DNA of 64,000 bases from Parvibaculum sp045863935 (GCF_045863935.1 NZ_BTVP01000003.1:73640-137639); one strand, 5' to 3'; positions 50,925-58,933 are shown, counted from the stretch's first letter. Notes: generated by a model from the letters alone, not told the origin. Numbers and translations: made by a program.

Positions 50925-51851
50925 TCAACTGGCTGCGGAATGCCTCGCTTTTTCGGCCTTTCCGGCTTCCTCCGAGATCAGGTCGAGAAGCCGTGTGGCG
51001 GCCGGTCCCGGCGGTGTCGTCACCCGCCAGATCGCGCCGAAACGGTGGAGTCCGGCGTGCTGCACGGCGCTGCATGCGAGGCTCCGCAGCGAGCCCTCGG
51101 CAAGCGCTCCCTCCACCTCGTGATCGAGCGCGAAGGCCCAGCCGGCCCCCTGTTTCAGAAGTTCGAGCTTCAGCGCCGCATTGTCGACGATCAGCACGTC
51201 CGTCGTATGCACCCGGTAGTCGAAGCCATGCGCCGCGGCGTCGGCACCCGCCACCACGATCTGGCGGTGGTCGTCGAGCGCCGACAGCGGGAAGGGCGCA
51301 TTGAATGTTGCAAGCGGGTGGTCCGGCGCGGTGACGGTGTGCATCTCGTGGGTCGCGAGGTCGCGCCCGTCCACCTGCTTGCCGGAAAGCCCTGCCTCGA
51401 GGCTCACAATGCCGATCCGCGCCCGTCCCGAGAGCACCTCATCGAGAATCCGCCCCTCGTGCATCATGCGGATGCGCAGGTTCACATGCGGGCTCTCGCC
51501 AAGGAGCGCCGCCACGGAAGCTGCAAGGAGCTTCGGGCTGAAGCCGGCATCGACCGCAAGCGGCAGGTCGACATCCTCGCCCTCCGTCATGGCGGCAACC
51601 CGCGCATTCAGCCGGTCGAGCCGCCGGAAGACGATTTCGGCATCGGAAAGCAGCGCCCGGCCTTCCTCCGTCAGTTGCGGCTTGTAGCCGGAGCGGTCGA
51701 AGAGTTTCAGCCCATAGGCTTCCTCGAGATTGGTCACGGCGTAGCTCACCGCCGAGACGGCGCGGCCGAGCGTTTCCGCCGCGCCGGAGAAGGTGCCGGC
51801 TTCCGCCACGGCGAGGAAGGTGCGGAGCTGGTCCACGAGATTGGGGTGCAT
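50925..51851 (-). CDS. LysR-type transcriptional regulator
   Basis: A 308-residue regulator. The N-terminal winged helix-turn-helix reads LVDQLRTFLAVAEAGTFSGA, AETLGRAVSAVSYAVTNLEE, YGLKLFDRSGYKPQLTEEGR; the rest is a periplasmic-binding-like effector domain. The ATG at 51851 gives the family-like start; a Met at 51884 is possible, and neither has a clear ribosome site. It is divergent from the Tat amidase gene with a short AT-rich space, so it probably regulates that gene. Confidence 0.88.
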   Translation of the reverse strand: MHPNLVDQLRTFLAVAEAGTFSGAAETLGRAVSAVSYAVTNLEEAYGLKLFDRSGYKPQLTEEGRALLSDAEIVFRRLDRLNARVAAMTEGEDVDLPLAVDAGFSPKLLAASVAALLGESPHVNLRIRMMHEGRILDEVLSGRARIGIVSLEAGLSGKQVDGRDLATHEMHTVTAPDHPLATFNAPFPLSALDDHRQIVVAGADAAAHGFDYRVHTTDVLIVDNAALKLELLKQGAGWAFALDHEVEGALAEGSLRSLACSAVQHAGLHRFGAIWRVTTPPGPAATRLLDLISEEAGKAEKARHSAAS

Positions 51852-51975
51852 GACTATTTCTGATTTATAGAAAGAGATATCCAATCTTTTTCTATTTTTT
51901 GAAGAATGTCCACGCGCTAGCCTTTGCCATCACGAGAATGGCGCATCGAAGGGCTGGCAAATGGAGGAAGTGGTG

Positions 51976-53466
51976 ATGGGCATGATGGTTTCGCGGAGAT
52001 CGTTCCTGAAATCGACGGCGGCGACGGCGCTGGCCGCTGGCGCCTACAGCGCGGGCCTCCGCCCGGCACTTGCCGCGCCCGACCTCGCGAGGATGGACGC
52101 GCTGGCGCAGGCCGAACTCGTGCGCAACGGCGAACTGACCGCGCTCGATCTTGTGAACGCTGCCATCGAACGTATCGGGCAGGTGAACGGCCAGGTGAAT
52201 GCGGTCGTGACCGAGTTCTACGACCGCGCGCGGGAAGAGGCGAAGGGTACCCTTCCGCAAGGTCCCTTCACCGGCGTGCCGAACCTCGTGAAGGATCTCG
52301 ACAACCTCCAGGGCACGCGCGCCACTTCCGGTTCGCGTCTCTTTGCGGACAAGATTTCGTCGGAGACCGATCCGCTCATCGCCGCGAACCAGCAAGCGGG
52401 CTTCGTCATGATCGGCAAGAGCAACACGCCGGAATTCGGCCTGCTCGGCACCACGGAGTCGCTCTTTCTCGAACCCTGCCACAATCCGTGGAATCTCGAT
52501 CATTCGACGGGCGGTTCGTCGGGTGGCGCGGCTGCGGCGGTTGCGTCGGGCATGCTGCCGCTCGCTCATGCGACGGATGGCGGCGGCTCCATCCGCATTC
52601 CCGCTTCCTGCTGCGGCGTCTTCGGATTGAAGCCGAGCCGCGGCCGCATCTTCACCGGCGAGCGTAACCTGCCGGGCGATATCGGCGTGCAGCATTGCGT
52701 CAGCCGTTCGGTGCGCGACAGTGCGACGCTTTTCGCGCTCACCGAAATGCAGGGCGAGGGGGCGAAGCTTGCGCCCGTCGGCCGCGTGGAAGCGCCCGGC
52801 AAGAAGCGTCTCAAGATCGCCTTCAACACCATGAACTATTACGGAAACGAGCCCGAGGCCGATGTGAAGGCGGCCATCGAGGAGACGGCGAAGCTCTGTG
52901 CCGATCTCGGCCACGAAATCGTGCCGGTGACGAATCCCGTCGAGGGCGAGCCCTTCATGAACGCCTTCCTCACCATCTGGGCGTCCGGTCCTTCCGCGCT
53001 GGTCAAGCTCGCGAAGGAAAACGGGCTCGATCCGAACGAGGTGCTCGAACCCTGGACCGTGGGGCTCGCCGCGCAGTACGACGCCAAGCCCGGCGACGCG
53101 ATGGAAAAGGCGCTCGCGCATTTCGCGAAAGCGACGGCGGAGACCAACGCCTTCATGGAAGGTTACGACGTCTGGCTCACGCCGGTTCTCTCTTCCGCGC
53201 CGCCGAAGCTCGGGCAACAGGGGCCGACCGTTCCCTTCGACACGCTGTACGAGCGCGTGGTGAACTATGTGAGCTACACGCCGCTGCACAATGCGGCCGG
53301 TACCCCCGCCATGTCCGTGCCGCTGTCCTGGAACGATGCGGGACTTCCCATCGGCTCGCAATTCGCCGCTCCGCTCGGCGGCGAAAAAGTCCTCTTCGAA
53401 CTCGCCTTCGAACTTGAGCAAGCCCGTCCGTGGGCGGACAAATACGCGCCGGTGTTCGCGGGGTAG
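51976..53466 (+). CDS. Amidase (amidase signature family), Tat-exported
   Basis: A 496-residue amidase with a twin-arginine signal (VSRRSFLKSTAATALAAGAY ... LAAPD), so it is probably a folded periplasmic hydrolase. The Ser-cisSer-Lys triad is visible: Lys in GVPNLVKDLDNL, cis-Ser in HSTGGSSGGAAAAVASGMLP, and nucleophilic Ser in ATDGGGSIRIPASCCGVFGL. The substrate could be an amide or a 6-aminohexanoate-type oligomer and is unknown. The ATG at 51976 has GGAGG upstream. It is divergent from a LysR regulator. Confidence 0.9.
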   Translation: MGMMVSRRSFLKSTAATALAAGAYSAGLRPALAAPDLARMDALAQAELVRNGELTALDLVNAAIERIGQVNGQVNAVVTEFYDRAREEAKGTLPQGPFTGVPNLVKDLDNLQGTRATSGSRLFADKISSETDPLIAANQQAGFVMIGKSNTPEFGLLGTTESLFLEPCHNPWNLDHSTGGSSGGAAAAVASGMLPLAHATDGGGSIRIPASCCGVFGLKPSRGRIFTGERNLPGDIGVQHCVSRSVRDSATLFALTEMQGEGAKLAPVGRVEAPGKKRLKIAFNTMNYYGNEPEADVKAAIEETAKLCADLGHEIVPVTNPVEGEPFMNAFLTIWASGPSALVKLAKENGLDPNEVLEPWTVGLAAQYDAKPGDAMEKALAHFAKATAETNAFMEGYDVWLTPVLSSAPPKLGQQGPTVPFDTLYERVVNYVSYTPLHNAAGTPAMSVPLSWNDAGLPIGSQFAAPLGGEKVLFELAFELEQARPWADKYAPVFAG

Positions 53467-53497
53467 GAGGTCTTCGGAGCGCTCCAAAATATTGGTC

Positions 53498-53519
53498 CCC
53501 GAGGCCCATTGGCCTCGGG
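53498..53519. terminator. Hairpin between amidase and 201-residue gene
   Basis: CCCGAGGCC / GGCCTCGGG arms with a CATT loop lie between two convergent genes; T content afterwards is weak on both strands. Confidence 0.45.
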
Positions 53520-53531
53520 CCGCCGCGTTGA

Positions 53532-54137
53532 CTAGTGCTGTGGTACCGTGCCGTCTCGCCAAAGATTTTGGATCATGTCACCCAAGCGGGCAAGGCGACA
53601 GTCATGTTCCCCATAGAGCTTCTTCTGCGCGGCTGCCCAGTTCATCGTCGCTGCCGTTTGAGTTGGAGTTAGGCTGGAGATTGAAATTCGGGGTGGTGGC
53701 ACTACATCAAGGACGGAAAACCACTCTGCGTCAGCTTCGTTGATCTTGCGTATTTCTTCGATCACGAGCGTTCTCCAATCCAGGACTTTCTTCTCCCACT
53801 CGTCGAAGTCACGCTGCGTGGGGAAGACGGATGTCGCCGCATTTCTCAGTTTCACACCTTCGCCTCGCAAATGAGAGAGTGCTACGCGGGTACCCAGAAT
53901 TTGCCTGCGGAGCGTTACCGCGTAGCTTAAAACCCACCAGAAGATAAGCGCTGAGAACACGCATGCGCCAATAAGCCACGAGGGAATGGCAACCAGGTAG
54001 TCGAGTCCAAACTCGACAGATTTTTTTGAAATTCGGTCGACCAATGCGGTGGCGGAACTAACAATCGACGTAAGGAGGAAACGTCTGAATCCGAGAGCAG
54101 CTTTCAGCGCTGCGAAATAATCTTTGTATCCGTTCAT
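53532..54137 (-). CDS. Hypothetical membrane protein (201 aa), AT-richer than neighbours
   Basis: No family recognised. One clear membrane helix lies at ~50-72 (YLVAIPSWLIGACVFSALIF); the N-terminal 45 residues are amphipathic and the C-terminal ~130 residues are soluble and rich in Trp and charged residues (FDEWEKKVLDWRTLVIEEIR, MNWAAAQKKLYGEHDCRLAR). Codon use includes many A/T-ending codons unlike the flanking amidase and methyltransferase, which suggests recent acquisition. A GGAGAA-like site lies upstream of the ATG at 54137. Flanked by single genes, it belongs to no visible operon. Confidence 0.55.
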   Translation of the reverse strand: MNGYKDYFAALKAALGFRRFLLTSIVSSATALVDRISKKSVEFGLDYLVAIPSWLIGACVFSALIFWWVLSYAVTLRRQILGTRVALSHLRGEGVKLRNAATSVFPTQRDFDEWEKKVLDWRTLVIEEIRKINEADAEWFSVLDVVPPPRISISSLTPTQTAATMNWAAAQKKLYGEHDCRLARLGDMIQNLWRDGTVPQH

Positions 54138-54214
54138 GCTCTAGAGTCCCCCAGGAGAATTTCCCAATCCTATTAGGCTTGTTGTGCTGGTACTAGGTTG
54201 TGAAAGGATTTCCT

Positions 54215-54868
54215 ATGCCCCGTTCTCTCCTTCCCGAAAACGTCGAGACCTACGTCGCCTCGCTTGCGCATGAAACGGACCTGCAGGAGCGGCTTCGCGC
54301 GGAAACGGCGAAGCTTCCCGCCGCGGGCATGCAGATCGGTGCGGATCAAGGCGCCTTCCTCTCGCTGCTCGTCTCCGCCATCGGCGCAAAGCGCGCCATC
54401 GAGATCGGCACCTTCACAGACTATAGCGCACTGTCCATCGCATCGGCCCTGCCGAAAGGCGGCGAGCTTATCTGCTGCGATGTCAGCGAGGAGTGGACTG
54501 CCATCGCGCGACGCTACTGGAGGGATGCAGGCCTTGATGACCGCATCGATCTTCGCCTCGCGCCCGCGCTCGACACGCTGCGCGATCTTCTTGCGAAAGG
54601 AGAGCAGGGCGCCATCGACTTCGTCTTCATCGACGCCGACAAGACGGGCTACGACGCTTATTACGAAGCCTGTCTCGATCTTCTCCGCCCGAACGGTCTT
54701 ATCGCGCTCGACAATACGCTCTGGGGCGGGGCGGTCGCGGAGGCGGGGCAAGGCGATGCAGATACCGATGCGTTGAAGATGGTCAACCTCAAGATCGCCG
54801 GCGACAAGCGTGTAGACTCATCGCTTCTCACCATCGGCGACGGTGTGACATTGGTGCGGAAGAAGTGA
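54215..54868 (+). CDS. SAM-dependent O-methyltransferase (catechol/caffeoyl-CoA type)
   Basis: A 217-residue class I methyltransferase. The SAM-binding motif is KRAIEIGTFTDYSALSIASA; the metal-binding segment FVFIDADKTGYDAYYEACLD and ALDNTLWGGAV are typical of the divalent-metal-dependent O-methyltransferase family 3. The substrate is probably a vicinal diol on an aromatic ring or a similar small molecule and is unknown. The ATG at 54215 has AAAGGA upstream, better than the GTG at 54200. Confidence 0.9.
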   Translation: MPRSLLPENVETYVASLAHETDLQERLRAETAKLPAAGMQIGADQGAFLSLLVSAIGAKRAIEIGTFTDYSALSIASALPKGGELICCDVSEEWTAIARRYWRDAGLDDRIDLRLAPALDTLRDLLAKGEQGAIDFVFIDADKTGYDAYYEACLDLLRPNGLIALDNTLWGGAVAEAGQGDADTDALKMVNLKIAGDKRVDSSLLTIGDGVTLVRKK

Positions 54869-54900
54869 AGCGGGAAAAGCCGGGGATATCCACGACGTCC

Positions 54901-54929
54901 TTGACAGTTTGATGACAATACCGTGACGG
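54901..54929 (-). promoter_or_regulatory. Pho-box-like triple repeat, copy A
   Basis: On the minus strand CCGTCAC-N4-TTGTCAT-N4-CTGTCA: three TGTCA-like units at an exact 11-bp period, the spacing bound by PhoB. No gene lies downstream in that direction except the 3' end of the convergent methyltransferase. Confidence 0.55.
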
Positions 54930-54937
54930 TGCGCCGT

Positions 54938-55326
54938 GTTTATCCCCGCAGGGCCACTTCGGAGGAGCGGTACGAGGCACCATTGCCCACTGACGAACGG
55001 CAATGATCATGCCGCTTGCAATTTCTCATAAGGGAGGTGAGCGGGGGCGCTGAATTGCATCTGCGGGCTATGAGGATAATTTTCATTCCGCCGATTTGTG
55101 ACAGTGCGATCCGGGCTTATCCCCGGCCAAATGGTGCACCCTAGAATGTGCCGCTGTGCCGGTGTGGATGTCGCCCGTTGCGGGGATTTTTTGGGCCGGG
55201 CACGGCAGCGGGGAAGTTCTGCATTTATCCCCGCTCTTTGGTTCCGCTGGAGGATATCTCCGTCGTTTTTGACACTTCGATGACATTTCAATGACAGTCT
55301 GGCTGAAACGAGGCTGTTTATCCCCG
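54938..55326. repeat. Gene-free stretch with repeated TTATCCCCG motifs
   Basis: TTTATCCCCGC or TTATCCCCG occurs at about 54939, 55117, 55223 and 55317, with related GGGGATA forms nearby. The space 54869-55358 between the methyltransferase and radC has no credible gene; it holds these motifs and two Pho-like arrays. Confidence 0.6.
55269..55297 (-). promoter_or_regulatory. Pho-box-like triple repeat, copy B
   Basis: On the minus strand CTGTCAT-N4-ATGTCAT-N4-GTGTCA, three TGTCA units at an exact 11-bp period. As with copy A it points into a gene-free stretch, downstream of radC. Confidence 0.55.
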
Positions 55327-55358
55327 CCTTCCGCCATTTAAGTCCGTACACGGAAAAT

Positions 55359-56048
55359 CTACATCAGCCCCAGTGAGCGGAAGCTCGCATGGCGCCCCTT
55401 GCCGACCACGAGGTGGTCGTGGACCTCGATGCCGAGGGGCTTTGCGGTGTCGACGATCTGACGGGTCATTTCTACATCAGCGTTCGAGGGGGTCGGGTCG
55501 CCGGAGGGGTGGTTGTGGACGAGGATGAGGGCGGAGGCGTTGAGCTCAAGCGCACGCTTCACGACTTCGCGCGGATAGACGGGGGTGTGGTCGACCGTTC
55601 CCTTCTGCTGCACTTCGTCGGCGATCAGGACGTTCTTGCGGTCGAGGAAGAGGATGCGGAACTGCTCCGTCGGGTTATGCGCCATTGAGGCGGAGCAATA
55701 ATCGATGAGCGCGTCCCAGGAACCGATCACTTCCTTCTTCAGCACCTTGGATTGCGTGAGCCGCAATCCCGTTTCGCGGACGATGCGGAACTCGGTGAGG
55801 ATCGCATCGGATACGCCTTTCGTTTCGCGCAGGCGTGCGGGCTCGGCATTGATGACTTCGGAAAAGCCGCCGAAGCGCGCGATCAGCTCCTTCGCGAGCG
55901 GTTTCACGTCGCGGCGCGGCACGGCGCGGAAGAGGATCAGTTCGAGAAGTTCGTAGTCGGGCAGGGCGCCAGGCGATTTCAGGAAGCGCTCACGCAGGCG
56001 TTCACGGTGGCCCGCATAATGCGGCTTTCCTTCGCCCCCGTCCCCCAT
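55359..56048 (-). CDS. radC: DNA repair-associated protein RadC (JAB/MPN domain)
   Basis: A 229-residue RadC-family protein: helix-hairpin-helix-like N-terminus (HYAGHRERLRERFLKSPGAL, PDYELLELILFRAVPRRDVK) and a C-terminal JAB/MPN domain with the metal motif HNHPSGDPTPSNAD (HxH ... SxxD). The biochemical role is unsettled; links to DNA repair are weak. The ATG at 56048 avoids a 59-base overlap with map; an upstream Met at 56120 would add a Pro/Arg-rich stretch. It is preceded by map on the same strand. Confidence 0.9.
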   Translation of the reverse strand: MGDGGEGKPHYAGHRERLRERFLKSPGALPDYELLELILFRAVPRRDVKPLAKELIARFGGFSEVINAEPARLRETKGVSDAILTEFRIVRETGLRLTQSKVLKKEVIGSWDALIDYCSASMAHNPTEQFRILFLDRKNVLIADEVQQKGTVDHTPVYPREVVKRALELNASALILVHNHPSGDPTPSNADVEMTRQIVDTAKPLGIEVHDHLVVGKGRHASFRSLGLM

Positions 56049-56061
56049 GGGCCCGCCCGCT

Positions 56062-56883
56062 TCAGGCGTAGGGCGGGCAGTCGCGGCCCGCCGGCGACTT
56101 GGTGAAAATCTCGCAGCCATCCGCCGTGACGCCGATCGAATGTTCGAACTGCGCGGAGAGTGAGCGGTCGCGCGTCACCGCCGTCCAGCCGTCGGAAAGG
56201 ATTTTCACGCCCGGCTTGCCGAGATTGATCATCGGTTCGATGGTGAAGAACATGCCTTCCTTCAGCGTCGCGCCCTGACCCTTGCGGCCGTAATGGAGGA
56301 CGTTCGGCGCATCGTGGAAGACGCGGCCGAGGCCGTGGCCGCAGAACTCGCGCACGACGGAGCAGCGCTGGCCTTCGGCATATTCCTGGATGGCATGGCC
56401 GATGTCGCCAAGCGTCGCGCCGGGTTTCACCACGGCGATGCCGCGCATCAGGCTTTCATAGGTCACGTCCACCAGGCGCTGCGCCTTGCGGGGGGCTTCA
56501 CCCGCGAAATACATGCGGTTCGTGTCGCCATGCCAGCCGTCGAGAATGTAGGTGACGTCGACATTCACGGCATCACCATCCCGCAGCACGCGGTCGCCGG
56601 GAATGCCGTGGCAGACGACATGATTGATGGAGGTACAGCAGGACTTGCGGAAGCCGCGATAGTTCAGGGGCGCGGGGTAGGCGCCGTGGTCCATCCCGAA
56701 GTCGAAAGCGATCCGGTCGATGCGATCCGTCGTGATGCCGGGCCGTATCTCATCCACCAGCAGGTCGAGCGCCTGCGCGGCAAGACGGCCGACGCGGCGC
56801 ATGCCCTCGAAGGCTTCGGCGTCGTGGATCTTGATCCGCCCGATATTGCGGTCCGGGGCGTCGAGGGCGTCTGTGTAGCTCAT
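56062..56883 (-). CDS. map: Methionine aminopeptidase, type I
   Basis: This enzyme removes N-terminal methionine from nascent proteins. The 273-residue protein has all five metal ligands in context: the two Asp in VNVDVTYILDGWHGDTNRMY, His in REFCGHGLGRVFHD, Glu in FFTIEPMINLG and the final Glu in SAQFEHSIGVT. The substrate His is in INHVVCHGIPGD. The ATG at 56883 starts the family-like N-terminus; the upstream in-frame extension to 56982 looks non-coding. It is upstream of radC and divergent from the CinA-domain gene. Confidence 0.96.
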   Translation of the reverse strand: MSYTDALDAPDRNIGRIKIHDAEAFEGMRRVGRLAAQALDLLVDEIRPGITTDRIDRIAFDFGMDHGAYPAPLNYRGFRKSCCTSINHVVCHGIPGDRVLRDGDAVNVDVTYILDGWHGDTNRMYFAGEAPRKAQRLVDVTYESLMRGIAVVKPGATLGDIGHAIQEYAEGQRCSVVREFCGHGLGRVFHDAPNVLHYGRKGQGATLKEGMFFTIEPMINLGKPGVKILSDGWTAVTRDRSLSAQFEHSIGVTADGCEIFTKSPAGRDCPPYA

Positions 56884-57005
56884 GGGTTCTTTCGCAAGGG
56901 CTTCCGTCGGGTTCTTGCCCCTAACATAGTGCCCGGCGGCCCCATTTGAAAGCCGAGGCTTCCCGGCGCTATTCTGGCGCAAACCGAACCCGAGGATCCC
57001 TTCCC

Positions 57006-57791
57006 ATGCCGGAAAGTGCCGCTGCCCCTTCGTCCGCGAAAGCCGTTACGGCCTGTGTGCTGCTGATCGGCGACGAAATCCTGTCCGGCCGGACGCGGGA
57101 TTCGAACCTGGCCTATATCGCCGCGCATCTGAACAAGATCGGCGTGCAGGTGCGCGAGGCGCGGGTCATTCCCGATATCGAGGAGACGATCGTCGCGGCC
57201 GTGAACGAGGTCCGGGCCCGCTACGACTATGTTTTCACGACGGGAGGCATCGGCCCCACGCATGACGACATCACGGCGGATGCGATCGCGAAGGCCTTCG
57301 GCGTCGGTATCGGCTATCACCCGGAGGCGGTGAAGATCCTCGACGATCACTACAAGGCGACGGGCGGCGAGTTCACCAAGGCGCGCATGCGCATGGCGCG
57401 GCTGCCGGAAGGCGCCACCATGATCGACAACCCCTTGAGCAAGGCGCCGGGCTTCCAGATCGGCAATGTTTTCGTGATGGCGGGCGTGCCCATGGTCATG
57501 CAGGTCATGCTGGACAGCCTGACGGACCGACTGGAAGGCGGCGCCAGCATGCAGAGCCGCACGGTGACGGGCCAGATCGGCGAGGGCACCATCGCCGAAA
57601 AGCTCGGCGACCTGCAGGCCCGCCACCCGGAGGTCGGCATCGGCAGCTACCCCTATTATCGCGGCAAGACCTTCGGCACGAGCATCGTCATGCGGGCCAC
57701 CGATTCGAAGGCGCTCGATATCGTGGCCGGAGAGGTGGCGGCGCTGATGCGGGAATTCGGCGTCGAACCGGCAATGGGCGATCCTGCGTGA
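57006..57791 (+). CDS. CinA N-terminal (molybdopterin-binding-like) domain protein
   Basis: A 261-residue protein with the MoaB/MoeA-like fold of CinA: ACVLLIGDEILSGRTRDSNL, then YDYVFTTGGIGPTHDDITAD and GFQIGNVFVMAGVPMVMQVM. It lacks the C-terminal nicotinamide-nucleotide deamidase domain of full CinA (~410 residues), so only the COG1058-type domain is present; this domain has ADP-ribose pyrophosphatase activity in some relatives. The ATG at 57006 is preferred over an upstream start at 56946. Confidence 0.85.
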   Translation: MPESAAAPSSAKAVTACVLLIGDEILSGRTRDSNLAYIAAHLNKIGVQVREARVIPDIEETIVAAVNEVRARYDYVFTTGGIGPTHDDITADAIAKAFGVGIGYHPEAVKILDDHYKATGGEFTKARMRMARLPEGATMIDNPLSKAPGFQIGNVFVMAGVPMVMQVMLDSLTDRLEGGASMQSRTVTGQIGEGTIAEKLGDLQARHPEVGIGSYPYYRGKTFGTSIVMRATDSKALDIVAGEVAALMREFGVEPAMGDPA

Positions 57792-57912
57792 AAGGGCCCG
57801 AAAAGCGGGGATATCTGTTTCATATCTGCAACATTTCCCCGCAACATTACAAAAGTTTCAGCCTTTCCGCGGCTTACGCGCGATACAATTTTCATCGAAC
57901 CGACTAGAGTTT

Positions 57913-57924
57913 CCTTCATGAAGG
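57913..57924. promoter_or_regulatory. Twelve-base palindrome upstream of the small secreted protein gene
   Basis: CCTTCATGAAGG is a perfect palindrome in the 254-base space 57792-58045. It may be an operator; no clear -35/-10 pair is visible nearby. Confidence 0.3.
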
Positions 57925-58045
57925 TCTGTCGGCGGCTCACGGCGAAACTGCGCACGGGAGCACGGCAGAAGGGGGAACAGGCTTCGACCTGAAAAGGCCT
58001 GAGAACAAAATTTGGGGTCAAGGTGACCCGGAGGGAGAAAACGAA

Positions 58046-58297
58046 ATGAAGAAATCCATCGCTATTCTGGGTATGGCCGCGGGCGCTGCGATGATGCTCT
58101 CGAGCGCTGCTTCCGCCCTCGATTCCAGCTTCGACGCGATGTCGAAGGCCGGCACGCACAAGTTCTATGTGTGGTGCACGGGCGGCGCCGACAGCGAGCA
58201 GACCGCCGAAGGCGCGAACGCCAAGGAAGCCCAGGCGACGCTCGCCGCTTCCGCCGGCGGCAACTGCTGGCCGGTCTGGCAGGGCCTCGAAGGCTGA
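58046..58297 (+). CDS. Small secreted protein with two cysteines (83 aa), unknown function
   Basis: A signal peptide (MKKSIAILGMAAGAAMMLSS, cut near ASA-LD) precedes a ~58-residue mature protein with Trp-Cys and Cys-Trp pairs (FYVWCTGGADSEQTAEG ... GGNCWPVWQGLEG), suggesting one disulfide and a compact fold. AGGGAGAAAACGAA precedes the ATG, a strong ribosome site, and a solid terminator follows, so it is a real stand-alone gene, perhaps highly expressed. No family was recognised; a periplasmic or cell-surface role is a guess. Confidence 0.78.
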   Translation: MKKSIAILGMAAGAAMMLSSAASALDSSFDAMSKAGTHKFYVWCTGGADSEQTAEGANAKEAQATLAASAGGNCWPVWQGLEG

Positions 58298-58322
58298 TTG
58301 CCACTCAGGTTTTCGAATGAAG

Positions 58323-58352
58323 ACGGCGGTCCCCCGGGGCCGCCGTTTTTCT
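58323..58352 (+). terminator. Terminator after small secreted protein gene
   Basis: ACGGCGGTCCC / GGGGCCGCCGT arms (one G-T pair), then TTTTCTTT, 25 bases after the stop. Confidence 0.9.
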
Positions 58353-58390
58353 TTGTGCCGCAACGCTCAAGCAGGCATATCTGACCGCAG

Positions 58391-58476
58391 GCGGACGTGG
58401 TGAAATGGTAGACACAAGGGACTTAAAATCCCTTTCGGGTAACCGAGTGTGGGTTCGAGTCCCACCGTCCGCACCA
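58391..58476 (+). tRNA. tRNA-Leu (anticodon TAA)
   Basis: Acceptor arms GCGGACG / CGTCCGC with encoded CCA. The anticodon stem AGGGA-CTTAAAA-TCCCT gives anticodon TAA. A long variable arm (CGGGTAACCGAGTG region) marks a class II tRNA, and the T arm GTGGG-TTCGAGT-CCCAC is intact. It reads UUA/UUG codons. Confidence 0.97.
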
Positions 58477-58490
58477 AGCCTTCGCGCCGC

Positions 58491-58739
58491 TCAGGCGTGC
58501 GCGGGCTCGTGGTAGAGCGCCTCGGCGGGGCGGCTCTCGTCTTCCCTGAGGGTGGGATCGAAGGTGTAGAGCGTCGAGCAATAGCCGCAGACGATCTCGT
58601 TTTCGCGGCCCATGTCGAGGAAGACATGCGGATGGTCGAAGGGCGGCAGCGCGCCGATGCATTCGAACTCCTTCACGCCGATGCGAATCTCGCGGACGCC
58701 CGCCTCGTTGCAGAATTTCGGTGTCTTGCCGCCCGCCAT
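58491..58739 (-). CDS. CHCC-type zinc-finger protein
   Basis: An 82-residue protein of the zf-CHCC family (COG4391). Candidate zinc ligands are in HPHVFLDMGRENEIVCGYCS (His and CxxC) with further Cys in KTPKFCNEAG and VKEFECIGA. In mitochondria the related NDUFS6 binds zinc in complex I; many alphaproteobacteria have this short homologue, with a likely link to respiratory-complex assembly (inference). The ATG at 58739 has an AGGGAG site. Its 3' end is 14 bases from the tRNA-Leu gene. Confidence 0.87.
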   Translation of the reverse strand: MAGGKTPKFCNEAGVREIRIGVKEFECIGALPPFDHPHVFLDMGRENEIVCGYCSTLYTFDPTLREDESRPAEALYHEPAHA

Positions 58740-58893
58740 GTCGCGCACTCCCTGATGCCGGAAACCACCGGAAACTAGAGCGCGCCGGTCCCCTTCGCAA
58801 GCGCTTCGAGGCACGGAACCGTTACGGATCCGTGACAAAACCGGGGGTGGCCAAGCGCTTGAAATCGTTGGATTTTTATTTATCCCCGGCTGA

Positions 58894-58922
58894 CTGTCAC
58901 ACGACTGTCATCGAACTGTCAC
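58894..58922 (+). promoter_or_regulatory. Pho-box-like triple repeat, copy C
   Basis: CTGTCAC-N4-CTGTCAT-N4-CTGTCAC: three near-perfect 7-base Pho units at an 11-bp period, the best copy in the window. It points rightward into the gene-free region; no clear -10 was seen. Confidence 0.65.
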
Positions 58923-58933
58923 AAACGAAATTG

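Noticed and set aside
54938..55326. TTATCCCCG cluster as DnaA boxes or a replication origin
   Set aside because: The motif differs from the DnaA box at two conserved positions, no AT-rich unwinding element is present, and no dnaA, hemE, parA or similar origin-linked gene is nearby.
55007..55351. Short frames in the methyltransferase/radC gap as genes
   Set aside because: They run through TTATCCCCG and Pho-like repeats, have no ribosome sites, and give repeat-derived peptides.
58391..58476. tRNA-Leu as an attachment site for an integrated element
   Set aside because: No integrase gene or direct repeat of the tRNA 3' end was seen within the window; the accessory genes start over 1 kb away.
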